This document shows, one piece after another, positions 33,605 through 46,636 of a stretch of DNA of 64,000 bases. The DNA is from Thamnaconus septentrionalis (taxonomy: Eukaryota; Chordata; Actinopteri; Tetraodontiformes; Monacanthidae). Where the stretch lies: assembly GCA_009823395.1 (NCBI GenBank), contig CM020512.1, positions 9,249,405-9,313,404 on the forward strand, given 5' to 3'. A model generated the notes under the pieces. The model was given only the letters and a program-made list of their open reading frames with translations. It was not told the origin of the DNA and made no database searches. How positions within the stretch are numbered: position 1 is the stretch's first letter; each line of letters starts with the position of its first letter. The position numbers were made by a program, and so were the translations under genes.

Positions 33605-35858
33605 CAAATCGCCATCTGTTTGGTGCATTATGCGGACGCCGCACGAACACATACACGCGCACACACTCGGAGCTTCTGTGCTGGAAGGTGGAGGCAGGCA
33701 GGTGTGTTGGTTTAGATCTTGGTGAATAGGGGAATCAGTGTGACGACAAAGGCGGTTGGTTCTCTGCAGACTGCGGCCGTTTTGTTTTGTTCTGTTTTGT
33801 TGTGTTTTGTGTTTTTTTGGTTTTTTTTCCTGTGCAACGGATTCTTATTTATACATACCAGCTTCAAATCCACTTATATAACTTAAAGAAGCTGCTGGTA
33901 CCAGTTAATCCACCGACAATGCCTTGCATTTTCTCACGGGTGTCGGTTCCTCCCTGGCGGAGGAGATTTGTAACAGCCCCCCCCCCTTCCGCCCTTCCTC
34001 CTGCTACACTTCAATGCGGCTGTGAGGTGGCGGCGGTGGTGGTAGGGGGGGAAGCCTGAAATGTTTACAGCGTTTCACGCGCACGACTCCCATTTCGCGG
34101 GTAAAACGCCGTCTCCACGGCCGGGATTTGAACTCGCACGCGGACAAAAGTCGGTGTTTCACGACAAATTCCAGGTACGCGGGCGCGATGGCGAGTAGGG
34201 AAAATGCTGCCGCTGCGTTTTTTTTTTTCTTTTACCCCTCCTCCGACGGAAAGGAATCCTCTGTAGGATCTTAAATTAGAGCTGCGGCTTCTCTCATTCT
34301 CATTCAGGTAGCAGCGGCCGGGCGGGCAGAGCCTGGGAGCCGCTGGTGTCGGTCCAGCGGTCCAGACGTATGGCGGTGAAGCTGGAACTGCATCCAATGG
34401 AAGGGCCAGAACGTTTCTACTTCCTGCTACTTAATGATCAGAATGTTAATTGTCCGTCTGACGACGATGCAAAAATACTAATGAACACACAGTGAATTTT
34501 TTTTTAAGATCGTGGTCATTCTCAGTTCGGCTCTCTGTTGTCGTAGTGACTTTGCAAAAGTTGCCTCAAAAACTCTGACTGACGGATGAAACTCTCCCCA
34601 AATGGCAAACAAACAAACAAACAAAACATTCCTAATCACTTCCTGCCTCTCGACGGTTTTACATCGGGATTTATTCATAATCAACATCGTCCCTGATTGA
34701 GTTTCTCCAATTAGCGAATCTATTATCGGACTAATCGCTCCGTCAATACAAAAGGCCGTTTAGTTGCCTGCGATGCCCGATGATCTGACGGATCTTTATT
34801 GGCTCTCTGCCGTGTTCTCGCACCTCTCTGAGCCGTTTCTCCTGGTCCTGACCGGTGGCCGCGTTTTCCACCGCCGGGTCGCGGTGCAGAAGTGCCAAAT
34901 TTTTTTTAAAAAAACAGCTGCTGCGGCAGCAGAACGAAGCTACACAGCTTCCAGCCCAGGGAATCGTTTCTCCCCTGTGTCACATGACCAGGGGCGATGA
35001 TGAGTCCACACACAAACTGTTGGTTCCTGCTGTTGGGAAATGTAATAGTATGTTGCAGTTTGCATCTGAAGACGTCAAGTTGTTCTGCTAAACTCGCAAT
35101 CGAGTGTCTTGATGCTGCTAATTGAGCCTCGGCTTTGGTTGGTCAGATTTGGAATTTGGCTTGGTTGAAAAAAAATCATAAATTCTACTCAATCATAACA
35201 AAAACGAATAGCCAACAATAATCTGACTCATATTTAGCACCAGCACTGGCAAAGCCCCTAAATAACATTTTCAAACAGCCCGAGTCACTTCGGTATTTTT
35301 TTTTTTTGTTCAACCATTGACTTTTAATTGGACGCTGCTGCAGCTCTGATTGCCAGTTAACCTTGTGCACTGCACATTCCAGCCAAACCTGCTCTTAAAT
35401 ATCACACAAGACCCGTCCGTCATTTATCAAAGGCGTCGCACAGGCTGCAAATAATGAATTAAACTAGTTGGAACGGAGGATTTCTTCGACCTGCAGCCTC
35501 GGTTAAACACTCAGCGCTCCGGTCAAACGTCCTTGAACCAGCCGCTGGGTCCTTAGGTGGCGCCGTGCAATGGGCGGACTGTGCCGGCCTCGGCGCTCCC
35601 GGAGGAGGAGCCGGACCTAAACACCAGGCATCAATCAATATAAAGGTACACAGAGCTCTGCGGCAGGCTGTTAGAGAGCAGACACTTAATCTTATTACAT
35701 TACTACGGGCAGCGGTGAACCCGCTAACACACACTAACGTGCACTGGCACACACACACACGCGCGCGCACGTACACGCACGCGTGCGTGGATCCAATTCA
35801 GCTCCGTCTTTAATGGTTTTACGAGGTGAAATCTTCTCCGCCGCCCGTCGTTAGGAGG

Positions 35859-35861
<3 letters not shown>

Positions 35862-35916
<55 letters not shown>
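35862..35916. repeat. (GA)n microsatellite
   Basis: 27 units. Confidence 0.95.
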
Positions 35917-35919
<3 letters not shown>

Positions 35920-36304
35920 TTCCATCAAAGTGCGCCGGCTCGGCACGCGCGAAATCCGAAGTTGCTGGGTTTTTTTGTTTTTTTTCCATTCGGTCGGGAG
36001 GTGGCGCTAGAGGGTTCCGAGCTGACGGACGATTGGCGTCTCGGGAGCCGCGCAGATTGCAACAGCCGACCCCTAAAAACCCGGCGCTCCGCTTTGTCAT
36101 TTTCTCTCCGTTTAACGCCATCCTCCGAGTCCCCCGCCCTTCTCCTCCACATCCCCCTATCCTCCGACAGCGAGAGCTAATTTATAATTGCCACATAAGC
36201 CGCGATAACCCTCCAACCTTCAGAGCAGCAAATCTGTCTCCTTAAATCAGCCGGGAACCCGGAGCTGCCCGCCGCTGGAGCGCCTTTTTATTATTGTGTG
36301 TGTA

Positions 36305-36351
36305 TGGGTGTGGGGTGCAGGTGGGGGAGGGGATGGGAGGGTGAGGGGGGC
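36305..36351 (+). other. G-quadruplex-capable G runs
   Basis: Seven runs of three or more G separated by short T/A/GT spacers in about 47 bases. Confidence 0.5.
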
Positions 36352-37559
36352 GTTTGAACACGTGTCTTATTAGGGAGGAAATATGCAGCATATTGGCGGC
36401 GGAATGTGGAGTAATTTGATAAGCGCGGTGGCGAGCTCGCAGGGGTCGGCGGAGCGCGGCGGAGGAACGCCGGCTCCGAAAAGCCACCGTTGCCCCGGAC
36501 AACCTAATTGGTGCAGAGATACGGCTCAGTCTTACCTGGACGACCGGATTCTTTGTCACAGGAAAAAAAAAAGAGAAGAAAGACGCTGTGAATCGTTACC
36601 TCTGGGGGATGTTGAAAGAGTACATAGAACTGAAATTTTTGGTCTCCTTTTGGAAATTGCTGACTGGGGGACGACTGTTCCGGAGTCTCACAGGTGGACA
36701 CAGTGTCACCTGATGCCAATTTTGGTCCAACTTGTCGCAAAGCAGCAACGCTATTTTTTTGGGGTTCTTATTTTCAGCCACAACATCCACCGGAGCCTCG
36801 GCACCATACGCGCACGTGATCTCCATTTGAAGTTTGGGCGAACGAACCCTCTGCTCGACCCTGCTGCAAGTATTTCAGCTGCAGACGAGAGATCGAGCAG
36901 CTTTCTGCGGAACTTTAATTTGCCAAATTCTGAAGAGAGAAAAAAAAAAAAAAAAAAGCCAGAAAATTCTTTCCTGTTCCTGCGAACAACAACAACTTAC
37001 AGGAAATAGCTTTTTGGAAAATCCTGAATGTCTCTCGAATATGGGCTCCGGGGAGAATCTGAGCTGCCTCTCAGAAAAATAAGCCGTCCATCAAAAACGT
37101 CCCCCCCAAACACACACCCACACCTTTTGTCGGGTCCTTGCTAAACTCTAAATCTCCCTCAAACTACATAAACCATCAGCGGGCTCTCCACCACGCCGGA
37201 GGAGAGCAGCTCTCATCAGACACGAGTGGGAGCTGGAGGAGCGGCTGCGGCTCCTCAGAGGAAGGCTGTGCAAATGTTGAATGTAAACAGAGTCGAGGAG
37301 ACGAGGACGGAAGCGTGGCTGTTTGTCTGGTTTTAAAGGTGAATTTGCTGTTCATTTACATATTTACTTGTTTATTTATTTTATTTTATTTTTATTTTTG
37401 GCTTGGCTCAATTGCATCAACCTACCGAGTCGTCACACTGACAAGAAACCAGACAAAGATCGACTCTCGACATATATTGACTGACTGGTTGATTGATTAA
37501 CTGGCTGATTGATTGACTGTGGATGTTTCTTCCTGTGCAAGTCAGTCAAATCTACTGCC

Positions 37560-37581
37560 GCTGCTGCTGCTGCTGCTGCTG
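37560..37581. repeat. (CTG)n tract
   Basis: Seven units. Confidence 0.9.
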
Positions 37582-37624
37582 TCGCGTGTTAAGGCAAATG
37601 TTGCCAGTCTTGCATTCTTTAGAT

Positions 37625-38030
37625 TAGGGATGTTAACAATTAATCGATTGTTGATTAATCGTCGATTAAGAATTTAATCGATTAAATTAAATTTGTCACA
37701 ATTAATTAAACATTCTTTACATTGGTAGTTCATATCATAAAAGCAGTGTATTGACAGGAAAGAGAAATTCACCTGTAGATACTGTGATGGTCATAATATA
37801 CCTAGAAAAAATTACTTTTAAACAACTTTTTTAAAGAAGAAGTTGAAATGTGACCCATTAGAAGTCAACTTAAAGTCAGAGGATAAAACATTATTTAAGG
37901 GTTAAATAATGTGTTCCGTACACATTTTTCATTGTGAAACTTTGGTTCTCAGGAAAAATCCCCGCTGATCAATTAATCATCAATCGGTCAATAAGGTCAA
38001 CCAACTACCGATGAATGAATTAATCAATAA
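37625..38030. mobile_element. Degenerate hAT-like AT-rich element (possible)
   Basis: Begins TAGGGATGTTAACAATTAAT followed by repeated ATCGATTAA motifs, the look of a common class of fish hAT termini. The right side near 37965-38030 carries related ATTAATCA motifs, but no clean inverted repeat or target duplication could be identified. The right boundary is a guess. Confidence 0.35.
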
Positions 38031-38579
38031 TTTGCCCCGCGGCGCAGCTGCATCTGCTGGGTCACGACAGGCTGAGAGAGGAAATGAAGACAAATGAAGA
38101 CGGAGGATCGAAGCGCTTTGCGTCGCTCGTCCTCCCCTTTTCCTCCCCCACCCCCCGTCCCTCCCCTGTCCCAGTGAAAATATGACAAAGCAGCGCAGAA
38201 AAGAAAGCACCCACACGCAGTAATGAAAAGCGGAAAAGCGTGGCGGCCCTCCCCCCCCTCCACGCCGCTTTCGCGTCACCGGCAATTAACTCCAGCGCGG
38301 CGGCCGGCGCTGACGGCCTGTAACGCAGTCGCTGAAAACTGGACGCGCAGGTGCATGAGCGATATATCTGAGCTTTTTTCGGGTTGTTGTTTTTTTGCAG
38401 TCAGGCACTTTGTCCCCTTTCCTTTTCGCGGCGCCATGTGTGCACTTAACGTCAGCCTGCGTTGTCCTCGACAGCTGATCGGGAAGCCGGAGCTCTGCCC
38501 AGATTGCACTTTGATTTCTCTTTGTGGAAAATAACACAATCACAGGCTGCGTCGGCCTTTTAGGGGGACTGTTGGCGGA

Positions 38580-38617
38580 GAGCAGCGGCAGCAGCGGCGG
38601 CGGCAGCGGCAGCAGCT
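38580..38617. repeat. (AGC/GGC)n trinucleotide tract
   Basis: Mixed AGC and GGC triplets. Confidence 0.8.
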
Positions 38618-38781
38618 GTGATGAAGGTGTGTGGAGGTGTGCAGGAGTGTTTGTCAGGTTTTTAAGAATGAGCCGCCGAGGCTCCTCTGAAGCAAAGGTG
38701 TCATCTAATGGTTCTCCCTTTGCAGGAGAGGCACGGCCACTTTGACAAGGGCTACATTACTCCGACCTCAGATTCTTTTTC

Positions 38782-38782
38782 G

Positions 38783-38827
<45 letters not shown>

Positions 38828-38844
38828 CTTTTCTCTCTCTCTCT
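38782..38844. repeat. (TC)n microsatellite
   Basis: Two TC arrays with a CCTCCTTT interruption. Confidence 0.9.
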
Positions 38845-39007
38845 GTCAGCCCATTGTGGGTCTGAAGGTGGAGGGAGGGAAAACAATTAAGTGGAGTGAT
38901 TCACGGCCGCATCGATTGACAGTTTGCGGCTATTGATTGGAGTTCGGGGGGGGGAGCAAGTAAAAGAAAAAACAAGCTCCGTCCAGTTAAAAGAGAGAGG
39001 ACAGTGT

Positions 39008-39008
<1 letters not shown>

Positions 39009-39041
<33 letters not shown>
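39009..39041. repeat. (GA)n microsatellite
   Basis: About 16 units. Confidence 0.95.
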
Positions 39042-39043
<2 letters not shown>

Positions 39044-39898
39044 CGATGAAGAGCCAGTGGCGTTTGGACTCAGACTGGCATTTGGTCCTCGCAGTTTCAC
39101 GGCAACCGCAGAAAATCCATTTTATTTTCTCCGAAGCTTCAGTTCTTCTGTTTTTAATTTACTGGAACTCACTCAAAGTGAGAGGGTTGGCATGTTGTTG
39201 TTTTTTCTCACGGACTTGAGGCCGACACGATTTTTCGATACCGCGGGAAACCCGCGACGTGCCGCGCTTGTTCAGGTGCAGGAAGTACCAATTTCCAGAA
39301 TTCAACTGGTTCAGGTCGTGTGTCGGGTCGAGCACCGCTGTGATTGGTTTTGCTTGTTTTCCTGGAGGGCGGAGCCATCAGAACCGTGTCCACTCCCACA
39401 GCCATTAAGTTCCAAATACAAAATTCCAATTTAACGTCCTGGTTAGCGACACCCTGTGAGACCCCTGCCCCGAGCAGCAACGCTCCTCTTTCCCCTCCGA
39501 TACAGTATTTTCAGTCGGATAAAGGTCAAAATCCCTGATATTGCCTGTCTAATGGCCGGGGCCAATTCCGCCGGCGATCTGGTGAGAGAGGAACCCGTCG
39601 GGGACGGCGGACGACTCCATCTATCTCTGCTGCTCGATATTTTCCTCCTCCTCCTCGTCCTCATCCAGGAAGACGACCCCTCCTGGATTCCAGCTCCTCT
39701 TCTGAACAGAGACATCAAGAGGGATCCCCGCCCGTCCTACTTTTCCCTTTCCAAACCCATATGGTCGCCCAAATACCAACTGGCTTTCACGGCTATTTGG
39801 CTCCGCCGTCCCAGTTTTTAACACAATGCAACTCGCAGGCAGGAAGTGGTAATTCCTTCTCCGGCTTATCCCGAACGCCTCCATCCGTCCCTGACCGT

Positions 39899-39927
39899 GT
39901 CGGCGGCGGCGGCGGCGGCGGCGGCGA
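39899..39927. repeat. (GGC)n tract
   Basis: About nine units. Confidence 0.9.
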
Positions 39928-40170
39928 GCGGCGGCGAGCTGCGAGCGTACGCACGGCACCTTGTTGTGATTAGGCGCAGCAATGGGGAGCATATGGAGGA
40001 GGCCGGCTCCCTTTTTATCCAGCGTGGACCAGCTCAGCACTTGAGAGCTGCCACTTCCTGGCGCGCCTTCCAAGCTCTCCCCAGGTTCCCTCTGAGTCCC
40101 ATCCTGCCGCCATCTGCCGCTGACTTGGGTTCCCTCCAGAAATGGTGGGGGAGAGAAAAGAAGAAGAAAA

Positions 40171-40198
40171 ACACACACACACACACAGACACACACAC
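40171..40198. repeat. (CA)n tract
   Basis: About 13 units with one GA interruption. Confidence 0.85.
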
Positions 40199-41198
40199 GA
40201 CCAACACTCCTCTCTGCATAGTGGGAGCCCAGTTTCCTCTTCACTTTAAAGGGAGCCAGTCGGAACCCCCCCACCCTCTGGCAGGATGTTCGGGTGAATT
40301 CCGCTCATGTGGGACTAACTGGCAGGCAGAGGGTCGAACGACGGCGGTCACTTTTTTTTTTTTTTTTTTAAAAGCATTTTCAAACGGGCCTCCGCTCACT
40401 CTGAGCATGTAATTTGTGTTTCAATTTGAAGCGACAAGAACAGGGTGGCGCCCGGCGTGAGGAAGGAAAACAAAAATAAAGAAATAATCCCCGCAGTCAT
40501 ATTGCTGCTGTTTGGGGAAGTTAATTTCCAATAGTTGCAGGAGCAGAGAGCAGTTATTCAAAGTGACTTCGATGCTGCCTATACGTTGTATTAATCTTAC
40601 AGAAGCTTGTACAAATTCAATTTTGTTAAGTTAAAAACAAACAACCTCCAAACTGTTGGTTTGATTTGGCTGTAATTTAACATCGTGGAGCCGTGGTGTC
40701 TTGCAATCATCGATCAAGTGATGCAGCTTCCCCTGCAAGTCTTTCAACTCTTCCTCAGCCTCCCCTCGATTTCAATAAATACAATGGACCAGGATATTAC
40801 CTTTATTTGAAGCTTCAGCTGTGAAGATCTATATTTAGATGGAAACTTTGGGTTGGAGGCACTTTTTTTGGCGGGGCAGAGGGGAACAAAAACAACTTTC
40901 CAGGCCGTCTGATCTGGCTAATTATTGCAAAAGTTGCTAACCAACCCGTAGGTAATTCCGGCTGGTGACCTCCGGGTTCGCTATCTCTCGGGTGCAGCAG
41001 GCTTTTTGGACGCGGGTTGACACGGAGGAGGAGGAGGAGGAGGGAGAAAAAAAAGAAAAAAAAGTTGTCTGTTGGCTCCTGTTTTCTCTCTGAGGAAAAA
41101 AAAACACAAAGTGGAGAGATTGGTCTGTAGCGGCAATCAAGCAGAGCAAATGTGTCTGAAGCTCCATATGGTGCTTACAATAACAGAGACGGCAGTTT

Positions 41199-42120
41199 TT
41201 AGCCTCTGTCACTCCTCCCACGCGGCCGCCATACGCTTCCTGTTTCCCGCGCACCGAGTCGGAGGGAACATAATGCCGAGGAGCGGAGGGAAGCGCAGCG
41301 CCGCGCCGCGCCGCGAACTGAGATGACGTTCGGGGACGAATCGTCCCTCCGACACCATGACGCCCCCCCCCCCCCCTCCCCAATTAGGAAGCCTTGTGAA
41401 AAAGAAAACGACACACAACTTCCCTCTTCACTTCCTGCTTTGCTTCCATCATACGTAAACCCAGGAGAGCCGTCGTCGCACTTTACGTAAATTGCACCAA
41501 ATCCAGCAGTGCCAACACAAGAGGAGCTCTTCTCTTCCGCTGAATTATTGAGCCCCGACGTGCGACGGCGGAGACGGCAGCGGTGGCGACAGCAGGGGTC
41601 GCCATGCTGATTTCTCCTCATGCATATTGCAGCACAGCTGTAATCTCTTCCCGAAGAAGCGGCCCCCCGCCCGTCCCGCCGGTTACCGTGCGGGAAATGC
41701 GAGGCGACAGAAACGGGCTCTGCCGCCGACGGCTCCATTATTGATAAGCGCGCAGGGCGGAAGTACGGAAAAGCACCGGGAACGCCGCCGGAGGTCTTCT
41801 GAGATCTCTCCGGGAGAACGCGGAACGCGGTCGCGCCGTTCAAATATACATCGTCCGGAGTGAGTCGGGGCCGCTCGCCGCCTCCCGAGCGAGTTGATAA
41901 CCAACCGAAGAAACGGGAGCGAGAGCAAGGAGTTCCGTCTCTCCGACAGGATAAATCGCCGCTAATTCCCAACACATTCTCCGCAGCCAAGCTGTTCCTG
42001 TGTCAGCAGCGAGATCTGACGCCATTAGCAGATGGCGTCTATATACCGTACGTGACACTTTAAAAGCTCAGACGCTCACTGGCGCCGGGCTGCGGGCCCA
42101 ACTTAGCACTTTCTAACAAG
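41199..42120. promoter_or_regulatory. Intragenic CpG-rich patch
   Basis: CpG-dense, GC-rich DNA inside intron 2 (for example gcgccgcgccgcgccgcg near 41300 and many CpGs through 41880). The lack of AT-rich stop codons leaves a 263-codon open frame on the minus strand (41199-41990), but its translation resembles no family and is probably incidental. It could be an internal or antisense promoter or an enhancer. This is inference from composition only. Confidence 0.35.
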
Positions 42121-42448
42121 TGCGACCGCGGCGCACGACAAGTTTATTTTTCATCCGCACGCCTCTTTCTTTTTTTTTCCCCTTGCGCTCGTCTTTCTGT
42201 CTTTCCATCTCCGCTCGCCGCCCACTATTCTTCCCTCCCGCTCTCGTCGCTTGTCTGCAGGAGACAAATAACCCCCCTCTCACAGCCGTCATTTATTTCC
42301 TCCTGCCGTAACAAGCGTGATTAGGCAGATGTTCCGAGCTGTCAGCGGCCGTCATTCTCGGGCAGCTAATTTATGAAGACGTAGCACCTACTGTATTGTG
42401 CGAGCGGCGGGCGATGAAGAGGCTGATGGTTTTCTGAAGGCGTCGCCC

Positions 42449-42481
42449 GCCACTGCCGCCACTGCCGCCACTGCCGCCACC
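42449..42481. repeat. 9-bp minisatellite (CACTGCCGC)
   Basis: About 3.5 tandem copies of a nine-base unit. Confidence 0.85.
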
Positions 42482-43070
42482 GCAGATATAAAAACATCAT
42501 TTTTTTTTCGGTCGGTTGCAGCTGCAGGTTCAGCGTCCAGTGCAAATCCAGGCTGAAGCGCCAGGGTCAGAAGACGAGCGCTAAATAAATCCCTGAGTGT
42601 TTTTCTGAGGATAAACAACTCTCTGTACTTGGGTTTGCAGTGCAGGCAGGTCACAGTCCCAATGTTTCCCCAACTCAGGGTTCTTTTTTGGAGATTTGTT
42701 TTTAAAAACCTCTCCACACAAGGTCCAGGTTTAATTGCCTTTGGGGGGGATGGTGGCGGTGGGTGGGGGTTGGGGGAGGTTGTGGCGGGGGCTATTAGAG
42801 CAAAAGGAAAAGGCCGGTGGGTTTGCGTAAAGTCTTTCCTTATTGGACTGAAAAAGACATTTAAAATAATTTAAAAAATAACAGAAACGCTGAAAAATAA
42901 TATTTCAGGTCGGTGCGAAGAGGAGCGAAGGAAGACGAACCGGTGAGAAAAAATACTGAGGGGAAATTTTCTGAGCTGTGCAAAGAACAAAAAGGGCAAT
43001 TAAGACCTGCGTGGCCCCCTAAAAGAGACCTGACTGACTAATGCACCAGCACTTTTTACTATTCAATATA

Positions 43071-43338
43071 CAGTACTAGGGGAAAAAAATCATTGCCAGA
43101 TAATTTTTGTTTGTGTATCAAAAGGTTTGGCTGCAAACAAATGGAAAGTGCTTGGTTGTTTATTGCTAATGAGACAAAATAAAATAAAAAAAAACGAAAT
43201 CCTTGAGGTTCTCTGGATGTGCAACAAGGGACAAAGTCTTCTAAAATAAACTGCACTTGGAGACCTCAGACTGATTCTCAGCCCAATACAGTACATCACA
43301 AATGCATGAGGCGTCCAAAAACTTTTTGCCCACCGCTG
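43071..43338. mobile_element. Possible Tc1/mariner-like MITE
   Basis: The segment begins CAG after TATA and ends CTG before TATA. Its right end read on the minus strand (CAGCGGTGGGCAAAAAGTTT) resembles Tc1-like termini. The left end matches that inverted repeat only partly: TATACAG, then scattered GG and AAAA matches. It is 268 bp with no coding capacity. Confidence 0.4.
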
Positions 43339-44695
43339 TATAACAGACGGCACTCTGTGTGTGAGCTGAAGGACACGACTGACGGGGAATTCAACCATTT
43401 CAACCAGTGAAAACATGCAAATGGTTCGCTTTGGTCGACACTCCTTCAAGCCCTTATTTAAAAACAACAACAACAAAAACAACAACAGCAATTCCTCCTC
43501 CGCGTCCCAATGTGTGCGTTTGTTGTGGCTCCGCTCGTCTCTTTATTTACCCTTGATGCCGGTGGGACTTCATTAAAAATAAAAAAAGAGCCGAGGTGGC
43601 CGAGGGAGATGAAGAAATAGCAACAAATCTCGGAGCGGCGGCGGTGACTGAGGTGACGGAGCGACGGGAGTCGGCTCACAACAAGCCATCCGAGCCATCC
43701 ATTCAAACACCAGCGGATTGATCCGGATGCTGAGATGTAAATAAGGACGAGTGGAAAGAAAAGCCAGTAATTATGCTGCTGTTTCTTTTTTTTTTTTTAC
43801 CAAACAGGTGCAGATGGAGGCACAGTGGGCGTGCTTTTCTCTTCTTTTCTTTTCTGTTCTCCGCTCCTCTTCCGTTCTTTTCTTTTCTTTGCGGCCTTTT
43901 GTTCGCGGGAAGCCGGAGGAAAATTGTTTCCGCATCAATTCTGCCACAACCTGCAGAGCGTTAGGCGGCTGCTGACGGGTTTGTTCACCTGGACGTCGTT
44001 TGCTCCATTTGGTTGAAAATTTCTTGCAGTTCTCAAATCTTGTGCATCCCGCTTGGCAAGCTCCAGTCAAGTGTTGTTTTGTATATATATCCCTAGTGTT
44101 GTGGAACTGATTAGCTTTCTTTTTCATTGGGCAAGTTGGAAAGAGACGCTGCAGGCTGCTTTAATATAGCAGAAGAGATGAAGAAGAAATACAGGAAGTG
44201 AACGTTAGTCATAATGAGGAGGCTAGCATGGGCGCGACAGCAGAGCTGGGTGGTATTTTGCAGTGATGTTGCTCCTCCGAGTCAATGCGGCAGCAGCCGA
44301 TATTATGGCTTTGAACGTGATCCGCAGGAGGAACTTCAACCTTTTATTTGAATGGCCACACTTTTCAAATCAGCGTCGGTGCTTCACGACGAAACAAATT
44401 CACAACACAAAACCCTCAGAAGATCAACTATGATGAACTGGAAAAAGAGACAAATACAACAACAAATGATGATGAAATGTTCTCCGCTGGCTCTTGTCCA
44501 GACGGATTGTGTGAGATAAATGGATGTGGAACGTTTTCCGTCCAGTTCAAAAGGTTTCTTCTCTTCTGCTGGACTGTGTGAGGCGCCTCACTCACTTCGC
44601 CACCGGCCTCGTCGTCCCTCGCAACTCACATTAACCTTCCGTCACATCTTTAATAAAAGCCTCTTTTTCTTCCTTTTCCTTCCTCCCACCTCATG

Positions 44696-44698
<3 letters not shown>

Positions 44699-44774
<76 letters not shown>

Positions 44775-44813
44775 GCACCAAATTCATCTCTCTCTCTCTC
44801 TCTCTCTCTCTCC
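44699..44813. repeat. (CT)n microsatellite, two blocks
   Basis: About 68 bases of CT, a short interruption, then 26 more bases. Confidence 0.95.
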
Positions 44814-44835
44814 TTCTTGTGGACTCTCATGCACG

Positions 44836-44854
44836 GTGGCGCCCCCTGGATGGT
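44836..44854 (-). promoter_or_regulatory. CTCF-like motif (minus)
   Basis: The minus strand reads ccatccagggggcgccacc, containing CCAGGGGGCGCCA. It lies between two long microsatellites. Confidence 0.4.
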
Positions 44855-44947
44855 GCACGGCCGTGACTAGCCACTGTTTGTTAAATGAGTTCATCCAGAG
44901 TGTTAGCCAGGTCAGCAGCCAGCCGCTCGGCTACATGGGTGTGCGTG

Positions 44948-44950
<3 letters not shown>

Positions 44951-45024
<74 letters not shown>
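44951..45024. repeat. (GT)n microsatellite
   Basis: 37 uninterrupted units. Confidence 0.95.
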
Positions 45025-45027
<3 letters not shown>

Positions 45028-45911
45028 ATCCGGCGAGAGGGGGCAGAGTGAAATTGATTGCACCCTTTATGTGAGGGAATGAGAAAATACTGTAGCGGCC
45101 CACACACTCCAAAAAATATATATATAAAATAAAATACATAGACACGGACCTTAGAGGGAGAGAAAAAAATACTCACACATTCAAAAACTCGGCATCCAAA
45201 GACGGAAGGAATCGGCCAAAGATTTTTTTGCAGTTTGTTTCTATTTGGCAATTTGTTCATCCTGCCGCTGCGGCCCTGATAAGAAAAGCTCGACTTAAAA
45301 ACTAAATGAACAAGTGGGAAAAATTCAGAATCCCACCAGCGGAAAAAAAGAACACTGTTGTCTGCCCTCCTTCGGCCTCTTGCTTTTTTTTGTGTGTGTA
45401 TAACGGCGGTAAAAAAGTAACTCCCTCCTCCCCCAGCGGCGGAGGCCAGGTGTTGGGGCTCTTTTCACACCGGGCCGTTTTGTGATTGCGCCCCGATCAA
45501 TTATTGACAGCATCGGTCCCCTGAGGGCCGCTGGGCAGAGATCGATGGGAGCCGCTGCCTTTTTGTTTTCCTGTTTTCTTTTTCTCCCGTCCTCACACCT
45601 GATACAACCGGCGGTGGCGTTTCTGAAGAATCGGGCCGCCCTGTGTCGACGGGATCTTCTACTCAACTGTTAATCAATGATTTGGTGATTGAACGGCCAC
45701 AGTGGGACCGCAGACAAGAAAAATCTAAAATTGGAAGCTGCAAAACATTTAGGCCGGCTGTAGGGGGCGACGGCAGAATGCGAGGTGATGAAAAACAAAA
45801 GATTTTTTTTTTTGTACAAAAGTAAAAACAATTTAACAAAAAAGAAGTCAGGCTTTGGATGTTTCCATGAGGTTTGCAAATATGCAACTTTAGACCTCCA
45901 GGGGGCAGCGT

Positions 45912-46017
45912 AGTTAGCCCCCTGTTTGCAGCCTCCTGCTGAAAACAATGATTTGTTGGACCTTCCCATGTTTCTCAGGGGGCGGAGAGGTGTCAGTGCC
46001 CTTTGTGACATCACAGA
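45912..46017 (-). repeat. Palindrome-core repeat, minus copy
   Basis: In inverted order: gttagccccctgtttgcagc, cctcctgctg, the G-rich box ggggcggag, then gccctttgtgacatcaca. About 106 bp. Confidence 0.65.
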
Positions 46018-46618
46018 AGAGGTCACATATCAGGACTGTGTTTTAGCGCAAACTTTGTGAAAAGTGCTGAAACACAGTTTCTGGGGATTTTATTGACAGG
46101 ACGGAGAGAAATTTCTGTCGGGGAGGTGAAATTTAATAATGTGGGGACTTTAGTGTTGCACCGACAGACACTTTATCAGCTTCCTTCTCTATTTAATTTC
46201 GATTTACTTTCCATATATGCGGAGACAAAACCTACCTCAGTCCCCGGAACTTTTATTTATTTATTTATTTTTGTTCAGAATATTACAGGACTTTTTCCAA
46301 ACTTTCAGGGTTTCCGTCTCTCGCAGCCATTATGGGGCCGATTTGAAATGCGCATAAAAACAACTTACCCAACAGCCAGTTATTGACAGTTGGGCGTGCA
46401 CGTCGGGAGCTTCTCCTCCCGCGTGCCTTGTGACGATTGCATCACCGCTAGTTGCCATGGCAACCCATCGCCCTCACCGCCGCTGCTGGGCCGAAGTCCT
46501 CTAACAGCAGAAGAGGAAGAGGAGGAGGAGGAGGAGCGGGAGGAGGCGGGGACTGTTTTAAGCCGCCGCCTCCTCAGCCCTGCACATCGGTGTTACTGAG
46601 TGAATGGATCCCTTCGTC

Positions 46619-46636
46619 AGCCAGTAGGTGGCAGAC
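46619..46636 (+). promoter_or_regulatory. CTCF-like motif
   Basis: agccagtaggtggcagac contains CCAGTAGGTGGCAG, very close to the vertebrate CTCF core. Motif match only. Confidence 0.4.

Larger units (their letters stand above)
30001..41199 (+). other. agrn intron 2, third part: no gene recognised
   Basis: Includes a nearly full copy of the palindrome-core repeat (30617-30770), CA repeats near 31.87, 33.26 and 33.59 kb, an ATCT tract at 32727-32749, GA at 35862-35916, G-run clusters at 36305-36351 and an AT-rich, possibly hAT-derived block at 37625-38030. The DNA between (for example 30000-30600, 34060-35150 and 40400-41000) shows nothing I recognise. Confidence 0.7.

Noticed and set aside
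39621..40274. 217-codon minus-strand frame
   Set aside because: Crosses CA, CGG and GAG simple repeats, with no family resemblance.
41199..41990. 263-codon minus-strand frame
   Set aside because: Lies in CpG-rich DNA with few stop codons, with no recognisable domain or splice context. Kept only as part of the CpG-patch finding.
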